Shown: one piece after another, positions 5,686-7,670 of the stretch | How positions within the stretch are numbered: position 1 is the first letter of the stretch | Layout of the letters: each line of letters opens with the position of its first letter | From: Gammaproteobacteria bacterium | GTDB lineage: Bacteria; Pseudomonadota; Gammaproteobacteria; Pseudomonadales; Pseudomonadaceae | DNA: 7,670 nucleotides | Direction of reading: 5' to 3' | Assembly (NCBI GenBank): GCA_012735335.1 | Contig: JAAYHO010000021.1 | Coordinates: forward strand, 1 to 7,670 | Notes under the pieces: generated by a model | The model's database searches: none | What the model was told of the DNA's origin: nothing | Seen by the model: the letters and a program-made list of their open reading frames with translations, nothing else | Translations under genes and position numbers: made by a program

Positions 5686-7152
5686 ATGAGACCCATCACT
5701 GCGACAGAGGGGGGAGCCCAAGGCCACTTGGTCGGCTACGGCTCCAAGGCGTACCGCAATTATGTGCTCTTCGCGCTGACATTCATCTACATCCTGAATT
5801 TCGTCGACCGCGCCCTGCTGGCGGTTGTTGGCCCCGATCTGGTACCGGATCTCGGGATTACCGACACCCAGTTCGGGCTTCTCACCGGCTTCGGTTTCGC
5901 CTTGCTCTACACCGCCGTGGGCATACCGCTGGCGCGCTTTGCCGATGTCGCCAATCGCGTGTGGATCATGACCGTCTGCGTGGCCCTGTGGTCGCTGATG
6001 ACAGCGCTGTGCGGTCTGGCGACGGAAGTTACCATTGGCTCGATCACCATCGGCGCGTTCTGGATTCTGCTGATGTGCCGCGTCGGCGTGGGTATCGGCG
6101 AGGCCGGCTGTACGCCGCCGGCCAACTCCCTGATCGCAGACTATTTCATCCCGCGTGAACGGTCCCAGGCACTGGGCTTCTACGCCATGGGTGTAACGCT
6201 CGGCACAATGGTCGCCAACCTCGTCGGCGGCTGGGTTACCGACGTGTTCGACTGGCGCACAGCCTTCTTCGTCGTCGGTTTGCCGGGCTTGCTGGTCGCC
6301 CTCGTGTTCAAGCTCACGGTCAAAGAGCCGCCGCGGGGCTACACCGATCCGCCGGAAACCGCGAAAAAGGAGCGAGCCAGCCTGGGCGAGGCTATCCACG
6401 AGCTGATGCGCAAGCCCGCTTTCTGGCTGATGACCGCAGGTGCCACCATTGCCGCGTTCTGCGGTTACGGCATCTCCTCATTCCAGTCGCTGTTCCTGGT
6501 GCGCACCTACGAAATTACCGCCGGACAGGCAGCGATCTGGATCAACACCCCGGTCGCCCTGTCCGCCGCCGTTGGCACCTTCGCCACCGGTTGGCTGGCG
6601 ACCAGGATGTACAAGAAGTACCCGGGCGCCATCGCCTGGGTACCGGCGATAGGTCTGATGCTGTCGGTTCCCTTTTATATCTTCGCCTTCACCACCAACA
6701 ACCTGCTCTACGCGGCAATCGGCCTGATCATCGGCGGCTTTGTGAAGTACGGCTACCTGGCCGCTCAGTACACCATCGGCCAGGGCGTGGTAAGCATGCG
6801 CGTACGCGCAATGGCCACCGCAGTGATGCTGCTTCTGGTCAACCTGATTGGCTACGGCTTCGGCCCGTTGTTCATTGGCTTGATCTCCGATATTTTCTTC
6901 AGCTCAGGTGTCGCCGATTTCGGCGTAGCGGCTGGCGAACTGACACGCAACCAGTGCCACCCCGCGGTGATCGGTCAACTGAATCAGAGCCTGCAGGACG
7001 TCTGCGGGCAGGTCTACGCGCAAAGCCTGCAAACCTCCATGGTCATAATGGCCTGCCTGTACGCTGCCAGCGCTCTGTGCTTCCTGTTGACCTGGACCCG
7101 ATTGGGCAAGGATATGGTGGACAGAGGGGTGGCAAAACCGGCCACGGCATAA
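5686..7152 (+). CDS. Spinster-like MFS transporter
   Basis: This 488-residue, 12-TM inner-membrane permease is of the spinster-like branch of the major facilitator superfamily. Landmarks are TM1 with YILNFVDRALLAVVGPDL (about 35-52), the TM2 block FGLLTGFGFALLYTAVG, and motif A as GIPLARFADVANR (79-91). CRVGVGIGEAGCTPPANSLI follows in TM4, with FIPRERSQALGFYAMG after it. A charged central loop (KEPPRGYTDPPETAKKERAS) joins the two halves. The last outside loop is long and holds two cysteines, C424 and C440, that could form a disulfide. Bacterial relatives are often linked to lipid, steroid or aromatic acid uptake or efflux, but nothing nearby gives the substrate. GGAAGG (5670-5675) precedes both an in-frame TTG at 5680 and this ATG; the ATG is preferred for its codon, while the TTG gives 490 residues. 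A terminator follows 11 bases after the stop. Confidence 0.9.
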   Translation: MRPITATEGGAQGHLVGYGSKAYRNYVLFALTFIYILNFVDRALLAVVGPDLVPDLGITDTQFGLLTGFGFALLYTAVGIPLARFADVANRVWIMTVCVALWSLMTALCGLATEVTIGSITIGAFWILLMCRVGVGIGEAGCTPPANSLIADYFIPRERSQALGFYAMGVTLGTMVANLVGGWVTDVFDWRTAFFVVGLPGLLVALVFKLTVKEPPRGYTDPPETAKKERASLGEAIHELMRKPAFWLMTAGATIAAFCGYGISSFQSLFLVRTYEITAGQAAIWINTPVALSAAVGTFATGWLATRMYKKYPGAIAWVPAIGLMLSVPFYIFAFTTNNLLYAAIGLIIGGFVKYGYLAAQYTIGQGVVSMRVRAMATAVMLLLVNLIGYGFGPLFIGLISDIFFSSGVADFGVAAGELTRNQCHPAVIGQLNQSLQDVCGQVYAQSLQTSMVIMACLYAASALCFLLTWTRLGKDMVDRGVAKPATA

Positions 7153-7162
7153 ACGACTACCC

Positions 7163-7188
7163 AGAGGGCGCATTGCGCCCTCTCTTTT
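7163..7188 (+). terminator. Intrinsic terminator after the spinster-like MFS gene
   Basis: AGAGGGCGC (7163-7171) pairs perfectly with GCGCCCTCT (7175-7183) around the loop ATT. The run CTTTT follows. It lies 11 bases past the TAA of the MFS gene. Confidence 0.85.
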
Positions 7189-7256
7189 GTGCCTGGAGGA
7201 TTAACTGACGTCATTCCGCGAGCTTCAATCGGTGGGGTGGGGTAGCACGTTCGGTT

Positions 7257-7285
7257 TTGCTGGCTGCGATGTAAAAAGGTATGGT
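7257..7285 (+). promoter_or_regulatory. Weak candidate promoter for the final gene
   Basis: TTGCTG (7257-7262) and TATGGT (7280-7285) are 17 bases apart, downstream of a terminator and upstream of the last gene, which therefore needs its own promoter. The -10 box is poor. Confidence 0.25.
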
Positions 7286-7317
7286 GGCAGGATGCCGTCA
7301 TTCATGGAGACCAACGG

Positions 7318-7670
7318 ATGGCTCGTCGCAGGCGCACCTCAGGTTTTGAAGACTTCGTTACGGTACTGGCCCGTCTACCCTGGTGGGCTTGCCTGGCTAT
7401 GGCTCTGGTGACGTGGCTGATCCTCAGCCCCATCGCCAATAGTCCTATGGACGTATCCGGCGCCACCCTGGATCAGATGGGTGGAATAGTTGTGGAACAA
7501 CTGCTGCGCACCTTCGCCTACTTTGGGCAATACCTCATCCCCTTAGCTTGCATACTCGCTGCTATCGTCTCGGTCGTCTCCCGTTCACGACGCAAGAAGC
7601 TCATGACCGACGTCCAAGCCGCCACCCAGCCCGGCAAGGCCATCGACGGCCTGAGCTGGCGTCAGTTCGA
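7318..7670 (+). CDS. Partial two-TM membrane protein, probably Mrr-like restriction endonuclease family
   Basis: The frame is open to the window edge, giving the first 117 residues of a longer protein. The ATG is supported by GGAG at 7306-7309, eight bases upstream. The N-terminus is basic (MARRRRTSGFEDFV) and is followed by TM1 (about residues 21-40, starting LPWWACLAMALV). A loop and TM2 (about 66-88) come next, then a basic cytoplasmic stretch SRSRRKKL. The visible end, DGLSWRQF, resembles the start of the Mrr-type restriction endonuclease domain (PF04471), where an L-S-W-x-x-F-E motif opens the nuclease fold. In the family I recall with this two-TM front, the catalytic D...ExK residues lie downstream, outside this window. 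Family membership is therefore likely but unproven. It follows a terminator and so is probably an independent transcription unit. Confidence 0.7.
   Translation, partial: MARRRRTSGFEDFVTVLARLPWWACLAMALVTWLILSPIANSPMDVSGATLDQMGGIVVEQLLRTFAYFGQYLIPLACILAAIVSVVSRSRRKKLMTDVQAATQPGKAIDGLSWRQF

Noticed and set aside
5653..6399. 248-codon leftward frame opposite the spinster-like MFS gene
   Set aside because: It is antisense to clear TM segments and is rich in Gln, Arg, His and Asp, as expected from complementing membrane-protein codons.
7231..7244. G-rich run (GGTGGGGTGGGG) as a quadruplex or regulatory motif
   Set aside because: There are too few G tracts for a convincing quadruplex and no supporting context.
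1..7670. CRISPR array, rRNA, riboswitch, insertion sequence or integrase gene
   Set aside because: No regularly spaced repeats, rRNA signatures, known aptamer layout, transposase or integrase motifs were seen on either strand.

Overview
The window looks like a stretch of a gamma-proteobacterial chromosome, most likely from Pseudomonas or a close relative. The reasons are GC-rich coding frames with strong third-position G/C, sigma70-type spacing, an MFS/AI-2E/crotonase gene mix typical of pseudomonads, and a tRNA-Ser(GGA) with an encoded CCA. The genus is inferred; nothing here proves it.

Region 1 (1-3350) looks like core chromosome. A leftward MFS permease lies back to back with a rightward AI-2E (YdiK-like) permease, and a leftward crotonase-superfamily gene converges on the latter. 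Region 2 (3351-3660) is a compact tRNA-Ser(GGA) locus. It has a good sigma70 promoter with a perfect inverted repeat in its spacer, a strong hairpin in the pre-tRNA leader, the tRNA itself and a stem-loop terminator. Immediately downstream (3661-3830) is non-coding DNA with short direct repeats and a small palindrome. This is the kind of sequence found where integrases have used a tRNA 3' end, but no integrase gene is visible.

Region 3 (3833-5430) is a leftward, visibly less GC-rich accessory block. In transcription order it holds a DUF3010-family protein, a short reading frame that appears split by a one-base frameshift, a zeta-toxin/P-loop kinase, and a 54-residue basic protein that starts 15 bases after the zeta stop. 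A hairpin terminator ends the block. No classical epsilon antitoxin is visible, so the two small frames are the candidates for an immunity partner. This is the most interesting part of the window.

Region 4 (5431-7670) runs rightward. About 300 bases without a convincing gene are followed by a spinster-like MFS permease with its own hairpin terminator. After it comes the start of a two-TM membrane protein that resembles Mrr-like restriction endonucleases and is cut by the window edge. Zeta toxin, DUF3010 and a possible nuclease close to a tRNA suggest a small defence or stability island, but its right boundary cannot be placed from this sequence.
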